NCBI RefSeq assembly: GCF_900115345.1
Contig: NZ_FOWC01000002.1
Span: forward strand, 558,001-622,000
Length of the DNA stretch: 64,000 nucleotides
DNA from: Amycolatopsis rubida
GTDB lineage: Bacteria; Actinomycetota; Actinomycetes; Mycobacteriales; Pseudonocardiaceae
Direction of reading: 5' to 3'
Below are positions 1-8,766 of the stretch, piece by piece; positions within the stretch are counted from its first letter, which is position 1; every line of letters starts with the position of its first letter. The position numbers were made by a program, and so were the translations under genes. The notes beneath the pieces are model-generated. The model worked only from the letters and a program-made list of their open reading frames with translations, did not search any database and was not told the origin of the DNA.

Positions 1-280
1 CCGGAGTGAGCCCGGCTAGCCGAGGTGAACGGAGCTGGCCGGAATGAGCCCGGCTGGCCAGAATGAGCCCGGCTGGCCGGAATGAGCCCGGCTGGCCGGA
101 GTGAGCCCGGCTAGCCGAGGTGAACGGAGCTGGCCGGAGTGAGGTCGGCTGGCCGGAGTGAGGTCGACTAGCCGAGGTGACGGAGCTGGCCGGGGTGAGC
201 GAAGCCGGCCGGATGGCCGGAGTGAGCCCGGCTGGCCAGAGGTGAACCAGACTCGCCGGAGCGAGCCAGACTCGCCGGGG
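1..280. repeat. Degenerate 19-bp tandem repeat array
   Basis: About fourteen head-to-tail units close to GGCCGGAGTGAGCCCGGCT run from the window edge to about 280, with exact 19-bp spacing for units starting at 18, 37, 56, 75, 94, 113, 132 and 151 and looser copies after that. Units differ at one to six bases. Each unit has GCCGG and CCGGC arms that could pair. The open frames across the array are low-complexity (Ser/Pro/Gly/Arg) and I do not call a gene. Between 281 and 428 I see only decayed copies and no convincing gene. The array probably continues to the left of the window. Confidence 0.8.
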
Positions 281-428
281 TCTGGCACGTGGAGCGTGTG
301 TGAGCGGGGCGAGCGAATCTGGCTCGCCCCGAGTGAGACACGGCTGGGCGGGCTCGCACGCGGAGCGTGCCGCTGGCGGCCGCACGGCCGGATGCGGGCA
401 GCGCAGCGAGGCCCGCGGGGTAAGGGCT

Positions 429-470
429 CGTGAGTGGTGATGCCGGTTCTAACCGGCATCACCACTCACG
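429..470. terminator. Perfect 20-bp hairpin, GTGAGTG family
   Basis: Arms 429-448 and 451-470 are exact reverse complements with only two bases between them. The arms begin CGTGAGTG, as do the hairpins at 37538, 53170 and (less the first bases) 56282. There is no U-tract, as is usual in GC-rich actinomycetes. It lies between the tandem repeats and the 3' end of ctaD, so it probably ends transcription on one or both sides. Confidence 0.7.
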
Positions 471-581
471 ACGCCCCGGCGAGCGGCGAGCAATTCCGGG
501 TGCTCGCGCGATGTACCCGCTGACCGGGACGACCGCCTGGCACCGCTCGGGCCACAGCGCCGCGTGGAGCGTGCGAAAACC

Positions 582-622
582 GCGCGTGCCCGGCCGAGGT
601 TGTTCCTCGACCGGGCACGCGC
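582..622 (-). terminator. Probable ctaD terminator hairpin
   Basis: Arms 582-598 and 606-622 pair over 17 positions with one mismatch around a 7-base loop, starting 23 bases past the ctaD stop codon on the minus strand. Position and stem strength fit an intrinsic terminator. The remaining bases between 471 and 644 show no gene. Confidence 0.65.
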
Positions 623-644
623 CGGGCATATCTTCGAGCGCCGG

Positions 645-2432
645 TTACTGCTCGCTCGCGTTGTCCTTGCTGTGGTCGCCCGGCATGGTGGCGTCCACGA
701 GCTTCTGCGACGGGGCCCCGATGTGCTTGGCCTTGCCGAAGAAGCCGATCTCGCCTTCCGTGTGGAGGCGTTCGACCATGTGCGGGTAGTGCAGCTCGAA
801 CGCGGGCCGCTCGGAGCGGATCCGGGGCAGTTCGGTGAAGTTGTGCCGCGGCGGCGGGCAGGACGTGGCCCACTCGAGCGAGTTGCCGTAGCCCCACGGG
901 TCGTCGACCGTGACGATCTCGCCGTACCGGTAGCTCTTGAACACGTTCCAGATGAACGGCAGCGTGGACGCCCCGAGGATGTACGCGCCGATCGTGGAGA
1001 TCGTGTTCAGCGTGGTGAACCCGTCGCTGGCCAGGTAGTCCGCGTACCGCCGCGGCATGCCTTCCGCGCCCAGCCAGTGCTGCACCAGGAACGTGGTGTG
1101 GAAGCCGATGAACGTGGTCCAGAAGTGCCACTTCCCGAGCTTCTCGTCCATCATCCGGCCGGTGATCTTCGGGAACCAGAAGTAGATCCCGGCGAAGGTC
1201 GCGAACACGATCGTGCCGTAGAGGACGTAGTGGAAGTGCGCCACCACGAAGTAGCTGTCCGACACGTGGAAGTCGATCGCCGGGGCGGCCAGCATGATGC
1301 CGGTCAGACCGCCGAAGAGGAACGTGACGATGAAGCCCATCGAGAAGATCATCGGCGTCTCGAAGGACAGCTGGCCCTTCCACATCGTGCCGATCCAGTT
1401 GAAGAACTTCACGCCGGTCGGGACCGCGATGAGGAACGTCATGAAGGAGAAGAACGGCAGCAGGACCGCGCCGGTCGCGTACATGTGGTGCGCCCACACC
1501 GCCACCGACAGCGCCGCGATCGACAGCGTCGCGAAGACCAGGCCCTTGTAGCCGAACACCGGCTTGCGGCTGAAGACCGGGAAGATCTCCGACACGATCC
1601 CGAAGAACGGCAGCGCGACGATATAGACCTCGGGATGGCCGAAGAACCAGAACAGGTGCTGCCACAGGATCACCCCGCCGTTGGCCGGGTCGAACACGTG
1701 GGCACCGAGGTGCCGGTCCGCCATCAGGCCGAACAGGGCCGCGGTGAGGATCGGGAACGCGAGCAGGATCAGGATGCTCGTGATCAGGATGTTCCAGGTG
1801 AAGATCGGCATCCGGTACATCGTCATGCCGGGCGCGCGCAGGCAGACCACCGTGGTGATCATGTTGACCGCACCGAGGATGGTGCCCAGACCGGACACGG
1901 CCAGCCCGGCGATCCACAGGTCGGCTCCGACGCCGGGCGAGTGGATGGCGTCCGAGAGCGGCGTGTAGGCGAACCAGCCGAAGTCGGCGGCGCCGCCGGG
2001 CGTCAGGAAGCCGGACAGCACGATCAGGCTGCCGAACAGGAACAGCCAGTAGGAGAACGCGTTCAGCCGCGGGAACGCCACGTCGGGCGAGCCGATCTGC
2101 AGCGGCAGGATGAAGTTCGCGAACCCGAACAGGCTCGGCGTCGCGTACAGCAGCAGCATCACCGTGCCGTGCATGGTGAACAGCTGGTTGTACTGCTCCT
2201 GGGACAGGAACTGCTGCCCCGGCTGGGCGAGCTCCGTCCGGATGAGCATGGCCATCGCGCCGCCGATCATGAAGAAGGCGAACGACGAGACCAGATACAT
2301 GATCCCGATCTGCTTGTGGTCCGTCGTGCGGAACAACCGCAGCAGGTACGAACCCTTTGCCGTCTCGCGCGCGGGATACGGGCGCGTCGCGATCGGCTTG
2401 GGGGCTACGGCCGTCACTCCTGCCTCCAACAC
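645..2432 (-). CDS. ctaD: Cytochrome c oxidase subunit I (aa3 type)
   Basis: 595 residues, the normal length for the catalytic subunit of the membrane aa3 oxidase, which reduces oxygen to water at heme a3/CuB while pumping protons. About twelve hydrophobic helices follow a short N-terminal tail. The metal ligands are visible: the low-spin heme a histidine in [10 protein letters not shown], the CuB histidine with the cross-linked tyrosine in GHPEVY, the CuB pair in WAHHMY, and the heme a3/heme a histidines in AHFHYVLYG. It stands alone here; the other ctaC/E/F genes are not in the window. The 120-bp gap to the divergent phosphotransferase gene must hold its promoter. A strong hairpin follows its stop. 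Confidence 0.97.
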   Translation of the reverse strand: MLEAGVTAVAPKPIATRPYPARETAKGSYLLRLFRTTDHKQIGIMYLVSSFAFFMIGGAMAMLIRTELAQPGQQFLSQEQYNQLFTMHGTVMLLLYATPSLFGFANFILPLQIGSPDVAFPRLNAFSYWLFLFGSLIVLSGFLTPGGAADFGWFAYTPLSDAIHSPGVGADLWIAGLAVSGLGTILGAVNMITTVVCLRAPGMTMYRMPIFTWNILITSILILLAFPILTAALFGLMADRHLGAHVFDPANGGVILWQHLFWFFGHPEVYIVALPFFGIVSEIFPVFSRKPVFGYKGLVFATLSIAALSVAVWAHHMYATGAVLLPFFSFMTFLIAVPTGVKFFNWIGTMWKGQLSFETPMIFSMGFIVTFLFGGLTGIMLAAPAIDFHVSDSYFVVAHFHYVLYGTIVFATFAGIYFWFPKITGRMMDEKLGKWHFWTTFIGFHTTFLVQHWLGAEGMPRRYADYLASDGFTTLNTISTIGAYILGASTLPFIWNVFKSYRYGEIVTVDDPWGYGNSLEWATSCPPPRHNFTELPRIRSERPAFELHYPHMVERLHTEGEIGFFGKAKHIGAPSQKLVDATMPGDHSKDNASEQ

Positions 2433-2552
2433 TGCAACCTTGTGGTGGTCAACTTCGGGGCGCTCGGGCTCAGGCGAGCCTGATCCGGGCGGTTAAGGGG
2501 ATCGTAGCCCTCGGTACCGACAGTCGCGCGCACCGGCTGGTTAGATCACCGC

Positions 2553-3383
2553 ATGACCGACCCGTACCGCACCGCGGCGGTCTCCTCCGCGCTCGCCGCC
2601 GGCCGCCGGTTCGGCCTCGCGACGGACTCGGCCGAGGTGCTGCACGAGCGCTCGAACGTGCTGGTGAGGATGGGTCCGGTCGTGGCGAGAGTCCCGGCCA
2701 CCACCCGGTTGCTGCGGCCGGACGCGACCGCGTGGCTGGAGCGGGATGTCGCCCTTTCGGCCTACCTCACCGAACGTGGTGTGCGCGTCGTCTCACCGAC
2801 CGCGGATCCCCCGGCCGGACCCCATTTCGCGGAGGGATTGCCGGTCACGCTCTGGCACTGGACCCCGCACGATCCGGACCATCGGCACGGGCCGGACGAG
2901 ACCGCCGGATCGCTCGCCCGGATCCACGCCGCCTTGCGCGACTATCCCGGCGAACTGCCCTCCCGCGGCCCGGTCAGCGAGCTCCTGGACACCGTCGACC
3001 GCAGCGGTTCGCTGCTGGACGGCTTCGCCGACCGGATCCGCACGGAAACCGAACGGCTCGCCGCGCTGCTGCCGTCGGGCCCGGTCCAGGCCCTGCACGG
3101 CGACGCACACCCCGGCAACCTCATCGAAACCGCCGACGGCCCGTGCTGGCTCGACTTCGAGGACACCTGGCGCGGACCGCTCGAATGGGACCTGGCAATC
3201 CTCGCGCGACAGGGTGGTCCGGAGTTCCTCGCTGCGTACCCAGGCGAAGCGGACGAAGCCGTCCTCGCCACGTGTACGCAGCTTCGCTCGCTCTTCGCGG
3301 TGGCGTGGCGGTTCCTGATCGCACAGCGCTTCCCTCACCGCCTAGGCGAAGCACGCGCCGCGGCCGTCGACTACTTCAGCTGA
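2553..3383 (+). CDS. Aminoglycoside phosphotransferase-family kinase
   Basis: 276 residues with the choline kinase/APH fold. The Brenner motif LHGDAHPGNLI supplies the catalytic Asp and Asn, and WLDFEDTWRG supplies the Mg-binding Asp. Such proteins phosphorylate small hydroxylated molecules; the substrate cannot be read from sequence, and most chromosomal members are not antibiotic-resistance genes. It is divergent from ctaD, and its last 8 bases overlap the 3' end of the convergent hydrolase gene, so mutual transcription interference is possible. Confidence 0.85.
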   Translation: MTDPYRTAAVSSALAAGRRFGLATDSAEVLHERSNVLVRMGPVVARVPATTRLLRPDATAWLERDVALSAYLTERGVRVVSPTADPPAGPHFAEGLPVTLWHWTPHDPDHRHGPDETAGSLARIHAALRDYPGELPSRGPVSELLDTVDRSGSLLDGFADRIRTETERLAALLPSGPVQALHGDAHPGNLIETADGPCWLDFEDTWRGPLEWDLAILARQGGPEFLAAYPGEADEAVLATCTQLRSLFAVAWRFLIAQRFPHRLGEARAAAVDYFS

Positions 3384-4113
3384 CCCAGCCGAGGATCGCT
3401 TCGACCACGCCAGCCGGGTCCTCCAGCGGTGTCAGGTGCCCGACGTCCGGGAGGACGGCGAGGGTCGCGTCGGGCAGCGCCTCGACCATGGTGTTGGCGG
3501 CGTCGAGCGGCGTGATCGCGTCGCGCTCCCCCACGATGACGAGCGCCGGGACGTCGGTTTCGCGCAGCAGGTCAACGGAATCGGGCCGGTTGCGCATTGC
3601 CCGCGCGGCCCAGGCGACCCCGGACGGCGGCTGCGCGTCGATCAATTCGCGCACGCGCGCGCGAACGTCGGCGGACGCGGTGTCGGCCAGCAGGTTCGGC
3701 AGGTTCCCGTCGGCCAGCCAGCCCTTGACGCCTTCGGCCTCGGCGCGGTTCGCGACATCGAGCCGGGTTTGCGCGGCTTCGGGGGTGTCCGCGGTGGCTT
3801 TGGTGTCGATGAGGACCAGCCCGCCGACGCGTTCGGGAGCCTGCCGCAGGACGGCCATCGCCAGGTAGCCGCCCATCGAACAGCCGCCGAGAACCACCTG
3901 GTCGAGTTCGAGCTTGTCCAGGAGCGCGACGACGTCCCTCGCCGCGTCCGCCAGCTCCGGCTCGGCTTCGGTCTCCGGCAACGGACTCCGGCCGAGGCCG
4001 CGCTGATCAGGCGTGATGACCCGGAGGCGTTCCGCGAGCGGCGCGCGGAGCGGGTCCCACATGCGGGCGTCGAGCGGGAAGGCGTGCAGGAGCACCAGCG
4101 GCAGTTCGGTCAT
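3376..4113 (-). CDS. Alpha/beta hydrolase
   Basis: 245 residues with a complete alpha/beta-hydrolase layout: oxyanion-side LLHAFPLD near residue 8, the nucleophile elbow GGCSMGGY with Ser79, and the base histidine in VGHLTPLEDP near the C-terminus. No signal peptide, so cytoplasmic. It resembles the 3-oxoadipate enol-lactonase/esterase group but nothing in its surroundings names a substrate. Its 3' end overlaps the phosphotransferase gene by 8 bp. Confidence 0.87.
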   Translation of the reverse strand: MTELPLVLLHAFPLDARMWDPLRAPLAERLRVITPDQRGLGRSPLPETEAEPELADAARDVVALLDKLELDQVVLGGCSMGGYLAMAVLRQAPERVGGLVLIDTKATADTPEAAQTRLDVANRAEAEGVKGWLADGNLPNLLADTASADVRARVRELIDAQPPSGVAWAARAMRNRPDSVDLLRETDVPALVIVGERDAITPLDAANTMVEALPDATLAVLPDVGHLTPLEDPAGVVEAILGWVS

Positions 4114-4175
4114 GGCGGAGATTGTCGCTGTTTTTCGCCGCGATTTTTGTCGGACCCGGTCGTTATGGTCGGGAC

Positions 4176-4688
4176 GTGACAGAGATCGTGACGGAAAGGC
4201 TGGTGCTGCGGCACTTCGTGGAGACAGATCGGCAAGCAGTGGTGGAGATCCAGAGCGACCCGGAGACGAACCGGTACCACCCGCGTCCGCCGGACACCGA
4301 GACCACGCTGGTGATGTTCGGCAGCTGGCTCGAGCACTGGGCGACGTTCGGCTACGGGTACCTGGCGGTCCGGGAGCGGGGCAGGCCGGAGGCCGCCGAC
4401 GGGTCGGACGTGATCGGCATGACCGGAGTGCGCAACCGGGAGTTCCGGGGCGAGAAAGTGCTGAACCTGGCGTATCGCTTCCGTCCGTCGGCGTGGGGGA
4501 AGGGTTACGCGGCGGAGGCGGCGCGGGCGTCGGTGGAGTGGGCGGAGCGGGAAATACCGGCGATTCCGGTGCTGATCAGCGTCGCGGTGACGAACACGCC
4601 GTCGTTGCGGGTGGTGGAGAAGCTGGGGTTCACGGACTACGTGGAGGAGGAGTACGACGGAGCGCTTTCACGGCATTTCCGGCGGTGA
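4176..4688 (+). CDS. GNAT N-acetyltransferase (RimJ/RimL type)
   Basis: 170 residues starting at GTG 4176 (VTEIVTERLVLRHF); an in-frame ATG at 4122 would add 18 residues unlike the family, whose proteins open with the ERLxLR strand. The acetyl-CoA loop is seen in the run from FRPSAWGKGYAAEAARA. Members acetylate amino groups of ribosomal proteins, amino acids or drugs; the acceptor is unknown. The upstream gap to the divergent hydrolase start is 62 bp. Confidence 0.85.
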   Translation: MTEIVTERLVLRHFVETDRQAVVEIQSDPETNRYHPRPPDTETTLVMFGSWLEHWATFGYGYLAVRERGRPEAADGSDVIGMTGVRNREFRGEKVLNLAYRFRPSAWGKGYAAEAARASVEWAEREIPAIPVLISVAVTNTPSLRVVEKLGFTDYVEEEYDGALSRHFRR

Positions 4689-5360
4689 GGGTGGCTGGCC
4701 GCGGGCTTGCGAGATCTTCCGGTTCTCGATCCGGCGCGGGGTTCGCGGGACAGCGCCGGTAGCCGCGATCGGTGTTCCCGGAGCGGCCGGGCGGACGCTC
4801 GGGCGTGGGATCGCGATGCCTTCCGCTCCCCGCTCCAACACAGGCTCCCCGCTCCAACACAGGCTCCCCGCTCCAACACAGGCTTCGCGAGACAATGGAT
4901 GCACCCGCGACCGCCGTCCCCTGGAGTGGCCAGGCGAACGCTCGGGCGTCGGTTCGCGACTTTTTCCAGGATCCGATCCGGCATGGGCTTCGCGAGCCAA
5001 CGCCTGCACCACCCCCGAAAGAGCCCGGCCAACGCGAGGTCCTCCATCCCCGCTCCGACACGGACATCACGAGCCAACACCTGCACCCGTAACCGCCGTC
5101 CTGGAGCAGGCGGGCGAATGCGAGATCGCACGGCTTTGCTTTCCTCGCCGCGGCGCAAACTTCGCAAGACGACGCCGGTGCACGGACCCCGGCTTCCCCG
5201 AACCGGCCGGGCGGAACTCCGCCTCCACCGGACTCGCCACGCTCGGCGGCAGGTGAACGTGCCGCACGCCGGGTGACGGCATTCGTCGCCCTTGGGCCCG
5301 CGCCCAGCGGCAGTGGGGGAACGCGGGCCCGAGGACAGCGCGGGCCAAGATCGGCGAGTC
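4689..5360. other. Non-coding stretch with decayed repeats
   Basis: About 670 bp with no gene I can support: all open frames are Arg/Pro/Ser-rich and lack any family signature. Long degenerate repeats are visible. The phrase around CGCTCGGGCGT preceded by GGAGYGGCC occurs near 4778-4816 and again near 4924-4962, and blocks reading roughly CCGCTCCRACAC...GAGCCAACRCCTGCACC recur near 4830-4910, 4990-5015 and 5050-5090, some 100-150 bp apart. This looks like an expanded and eroding intergenic repeat rather than a decayed protein gene. Confidence 0.55.
4828..4884. repeat. Three exact 19-bp tandem repeats
   Basis: The 19-mer CCCCGCTCCAACACAGGCT is present three times in direct succession with no base differences, so it is recent or kept uniform. 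The period equals that of the array at 1-280 although the sequence differs. Confidence 0.9.
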
Positions 5361-6383
5361 TCAGAGGCGGCTGGCGTTCTTCCAGTCCTCCGCGGTGCCG
5401 GAGTCGGCGAACAAGGTCACCACGGTGTCGTCCGGGGTGCGGGTCGCGGCCAGGCGGCGGGCGGTGAGCCAGTTGGCCGCCGCGGAGCCGCCGATGGCGG
5501 TGCCGGTGGCGTCGCGGAAGTCGCGCATGCTGCGGAGGACCTCGGGGTAGGACACGGTCTGGTGCTGGACGCCGGGGATCAGGTCGCTGACGAAGCGCTG
5601 GCGCATCCCGTATCCGAGGCCGCCCGCTCCGGGGAACTTGGCGGTTTCGTTGGGCGGGCTCGCGGTGCCGAAGGGAAGTTCGGCCGGGGTCACCGCGACG
5701 ACGTCGAGGTCGCCGTACTCGGTGCGCAGTGCGCGGGCGACTCCGCCGAGGGTCGCGCCGCTGCCGACCGCGGCCACCCACGCGGACGGGCGTCGTCCGG
5801 CCAGCTGGGTGATGATTTCCTGGCCGGTGAGGAACTGGTTCACCCCGAAGTTGTGCAGGTCGCGGTGCTGCGCGACCATCGTCCACCGGGGGTCGGCGTC
5901 GGCGATTTCCTTGGAGAGCTTGAGAAATCCGAGCACGAACTCCGAACCGCGGGAGAATTCGACAGTCGCTCCGGTGCCGCGGATCTCCTCGACGACGCTC
6001 TCGGCCATCGAACTCGGCAGCACGACCTTGACCGGGATTCCGGCCAGTTTTCCCAGCTGAGCCAAGGCTCGCGCCATGTTGCCGCCCGACCCGGCGACGA
6101 TGCGCAGGTCGTCCAGGCGGTCGGCGTTGGCGTTCACCGCGCCGCACAGCAGCGAGTACGCGGTGCGGTCCTTCACTGAGCCGAACGGGTTCTCGAACTC
6201 GTACTTGGCGAAGATCTTCGCACCGCCGTCCGGCCCGGGGACCTCGACGAGCCGGGAGTGCCCGAGCCGGTCCCGGAACTCCTTCAACGCCGGGAACCGT
6301 TCCAGGGTCAGCCGCTCGTCGAACATCTCGTCCAGCGGCTCGCCGATCGTCAGGTCGATCACGTCCTGGTAGGCGTTCGTCAT
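5361..6383 (-). CDS. PLP-dependent CysK-fold enzyme (cysteine synthase-like)
   Basis: 340 residues of the fold-type II PLP family. The Schiff-base lysine is K71 in FENPFGSVKDR, the substrate loop is GSGGN (98-102), and the phosphate-binding loop is GSGATLGG. These match O-acetylserine sulfhydrylase/cystathionine beta-synthase enzymes in layout, but the N-terminal 45 residues and loops are divergent, so the substrate is open. It is clearly paralogous to the gene at 11208-12230 (shared EVPGPDGGAK, ENPxGS, SAAANWLxAR), which has lost the lysine; this one looks catalytically intact. It stands alone, 89 bp from the binding-protein gene on the same strand. Confidence 0.8.
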   Translation of the reverse strand: MTNAYQDVIDLTIGEPLDEMFDERLTLERFPALKEFRDRLGHSRLVEVPGPDGGAKIFAKYEFENPFGSVKDRTAYSLLCGAVNANADRLDDLRIVAGSGGNMARALAQLGKLAGIPVKVVLPSSMAESVVEEIRGTGATVEFSRGSEFVLGFLKLSKEIADADPRWTMVAQHRDLHNFGVNQFLTGQEIITQLAGRRPSAWVAAVGSGATLGGVARALRTEYGDLDVVAVTPAELPFGTASPPNETAKFPGAGGLGYGMRQRFVSDLIPGVQHQTVSYPEVLRSMRDFRDATGTAIGGSAAANWLTARRLAATRTPDDTVVTLFADSGTAEDWKNASRL

Positions 6384-6472
6384 GACTCCTCTTTCTCGCC
6401 TCGGAAACCGCGTCGAACTGTAGCCGTTTTCTCTTGCGTATCAACGTTTTTCCGCACCCATGGCTGAACGCT

Positions 6473-7441
6473 TCAGCCAGCGAGCGCGCGGGCGAGGCCA
6501 GTCAGCTGAACCGCCGCCGCGCGGTAGCTCAGCGGCGGTTCGGGCTGCCACGGATAAACCCGCCCGGTCCGGACGGCTTCCTGCCGTTGCCAGAACGGAT
6601 GCCCGGCGACGTCCGCGGGTTGCAGGCTCGTGGAACGGGCGTCCACCATCAGCACGTCCGCCGGGTACCGCAACGAGTTTTCCCAGGACAGTTTCAGTGC
6701 GTACTTGCCCCCGGGCGGCAGTACGACGGGCACTCCGAGCGCGAGGTACTCCCGCAGCAACGGCCAACCCGTGCGAGCGATCCGGATCCCGTCCGGGTCG
6801 ATCGAAACGAACAGCACCCGAGGCGTCCGCCGCGCCACCGCACGCAGTTCAGCACTTGCCCGCAGGTACTCGGCCCGCTGCGCCGCGACGCCGGACGCGC
6901 CGAGCGAAGCGGCCAGGTCGCCGAACCGGTGCAGCGAATCCGGCAGCTCGGCCGCGTAGCTCTCGAAAGACGCCACCGGACAGAACTTCCGCACCTGCGC
7001 CCCTACCCCTGGATCGAGCTGGGAAAGCCCGTACTGCAAGGAGTCCAGCACCAGGTCCGGCCTCAGCGCGCCTGCTCGTTCCACGTTCAGCTGGCCCCAC
7101 GCGGAGCCTAGAACAGCGGCGCGGTCAAGACTTCCCAGGGTCGCCCGATCAAGCTTGCGCCCCTGCGCCAGAACTCCGCCGTATACCCCGGCCACGTCGA
7201 CGCCGTAGTCGTGCAGAGTGCTGGCCACGGTGACGTAAGCGATGATTCGCCTTGGCACCGAAGAGAATTCCAACCGCAGCCCGGCGTCGTCGGCGATCGT
7301 CCACGGGCCCGGCGGCGCCTCCCGGACCGGACCGGCGGCCGCGGAACCCGGCGACAGCCGCGGCGCGACCACCGCGGCTGTCGCGGCGACCGCGCCGAAG
7401 AGCACGGTCCGCCGGGCGGGCTTGCCCGCGCCCCTCGCCAT
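6473..7441 (-). CDS. Siderophore-type ABC transporter substrate-binding protein
   Basis: 322 residues from ATG 7441, which has GGAGG four bases upstream; a start at 7492 would overrun this RBS. The N-terminus (KPARRTVLFGAVAATAAVVA) looks like a twin-arginine signal, and there is no lipobox cysteine in the expected place. The remainder follows the FecB/FhuD-like periplasmic fold: an N-lobe opening with VPRRIIAYVTVASTL and a C-lobe with PADVLMVDARSTS. It should bind a ferric-siderophore outside the membrane and hand it to the divergently encoded FecCD permeases. The intervening region carries a good iron box, so iron repression is likely. Confidence 0.85.
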   Translation of the reverse strand: MARGAGKPARRTVLFGAVAATAAVVAPRLSPGSAAAGPVREAPPGPWTIADDAGLRLEFSSVPRRIIAYVTVASTLHDYGVDVAGVYGGVLAQGRKLDRATLGSLDRAAVLGSAWGQLNVERAGALRPDLVLDSLQYGLSQLDPGVGAQVRKFCPVASFESYAAELPDSLHRFGDLAASLGASGVAAQRAEYLRASAELRAVARRTPRVLFVSIDPDGIRIARTGWPLLREYLALGVPVVLPPGGKYALKLSWENSLRYPADVLMVDARSTSLQPADVAGHPFWQRQEAVRTGRVYPWQPEPPLSYRAAAVQLTGLARALAG

Positions 7442-7501
7442 CAAACCTCCTGTGCCGCAGGGAGAAAGTGTTCGTCCGCCCCAGTCGGACACTTGCCCGG
7501 A

Positions 7502-7517
7502 TTAGGATTGCCTAACC
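7502..7517. promoter_or_regulatory. Iron box (DmdR1/IdeR-type operator)
   Basis: TTAGGATTGCCTAACC matches 13 of 16 positions of the actinobacterial iron-box core TTAGGTTAGGCTAACC, with both TTAGG and CTAACC half-sites intact. It lies in the 122-bp region between the divergent binding-protein and permease genes, placed to control both. The match is seen directly; repression by a DtxR-family regulator is inferred. Confidence 0.8.
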
Positions 7518-7563
7518 ATAATCCGGCTCCTGCGAACGGAGAAGCCGCTCGCCTTCTCCGGGG

Positions 7564-8595
7564 ATGAACATGGCACCAGCTCAGCGAATACCCGCTCCGC
7601 ACCGAATCGCCGTGCGTCCCGGCGCGGGATGGGCCGGCGCGCTCGCGGCGCTCGCGATCGTCGCGCTGGCCAGCGTGTGCGCGGGAGCGACGTTCGTTTC
7701 CCCCGGCACGGTCCTGGACGCACTGCTGCACTACGACCCCGCCCGGCTGGACGAGCTCGCGGTGCGGACGCTGCGGCTGCCTCGCACACTCGTCGGGCTC
7801 GCGGCCGGAGCCGGGCTCGGCCTTGCCGGTGCGATCCTCCAGTCATCGGTGCGAAACCCGCTGGCAGATCCCGGAATCCTGGGCATCAACGCCGGAGCGG
7901 CACTGGCGATCGTGCTCGGCCTGACCACCATGGGTTCGCTGACCGGATCGTCCACCGCTTGGCTCGCTCTGGCCGGTGCCGCGATCGCCGCGGCCGTGGT
8001 GCACCTGCTCGCCCACCGGTCGCGCGGCCCGGTGACGCTGCTGCTCGCCGGAACCGCACTCACCGCTATCCTCACCTCGGCGACCAGCGCTGTCCTGCTC
8101 ACCGACGGCGGCACGTTCGCCCAGTTCCGGTTCTGGCAGGTCGGTTCCCTGACCGGACGGCCGGTCTCGGTGCTCCTTTTCGGCGCGGCGCTGCTCGTGC
8201 CCGCGCTCGGCTGCGGACTGCTGCTGGGCAGGGCGCTCAACGTGCAGGCGCTGGGCGAGGACCTCGCGATCTCGCTGGGGCAACGAAGCGCGCCGGCGAA
8301 ACTGCTGTCCAGCGCGGTGGTCGTGGTGCTGTCCGGGGTCGCCACCGCGATCGCCGGGCCGATCGGCTTCCTCGGACTGCTGGTGCCGCATCTGGCGCGG
8401 CTGATCACCGGACCGGACCAGCGCTGGGTGCTGCGCTATTCAGTAGTGCTGGGCCCGCTGCTGCTGTTGCTCGCCGACCTCCTCGGCCGGTTCGCGGCCG
8501 GACCGGCGGAGCTGCCCGCGGGAGTGGTGACCGCGGTGTTCGGGACGCCGGTGCTGATCGTGCTGGCGCGCCGCAAGAAGCTCTCGGCGGCCTGA
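7564..8595 (+). CDS. FecCD-family siderophore ABC permease (first subunit)
   Basis: 343 residues, mostly hydrophobic, with about ten membrane helices. Family signatures include RLPRTLVGLAAGAGLGLAGA, the NPLADPGILGINAGA stretch, and the coupling region GPIGFLGLLVPHLARLITG near residue 265. It forms the inner-membrane channel for ferric-siderophore import. Start is ATG 7564; ATG 7570 is also possible. The second permease gene follows after about 170 bp. No ATP-binding subunit is encoded nearby. Confidence 0.92.
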   Translation: MNMAPAQRIPAPHRIAVRPGAGWAGALAALAIVALASVCAGATFVSPGTVLDALLHYDPARLDELAVRTLRLPRTLVGLAAGAGLGLAGAILQSSVRNPLADPGILGINAGAALAIVLGLTTMGSLTGSSTAWLALAGAAIAAAVVHLLAHRSRGPVTLLLAGTALTAILTSATSAVLLTDGGTFAQFRFWQVGSLTGRPVSVLLFGAALLVPALGCGLLLGRALNVQALGEDLAISLGQRSAPAKLLSSAVVVVLSGVATAIAGPIGFLGLLVPHLARLITGPDQRWVLRYSVVLGPLLLLLADLLGRFAAGPAELPAGVVTAVFGTPVLIVLARRKKLSAA

Positions 8596-8766
8596 GGTGC
8601 AGCACGCCAGGCCCCGCCGCGATGGGCCTATCGATCCCGCCGGTCCGGCACCGCTCACGCGCGGCGGGCTGGCATGAATCGCGCCCCTCGCCCACCGGAG
8701 TCTTCCGGCCACTCGTCCCCGCCCACCGTGCGCAGTCCAGGCGCGACAACCCCACGGCAACCGACC

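Noticed and set aside
1..280. CRISPR array
   Set aside because: Units are contiguous 19-mers without unique spacers, and no cas genes are nearby.
158..433. 91-residue open frame ending at the TGA of the first hairpin
   Set aside because: It translates the tandem repeat; no start signal or homologous motif. The TGA is part of the palindrome.
564..2483. 639-residue plus-strand open frame across ctaD
   Set aside because: Shadow of the oxidase gene in a GC-rich genome; Arg/Asp/Glu-rich, no family motif, while the minus strand has all heme-copper ligands.
2553..3383. Aminoglycoside resistance gene
   Set aside because: The kinase motifs are those of the broad superfamily; nothing supports antibiotic specificity.
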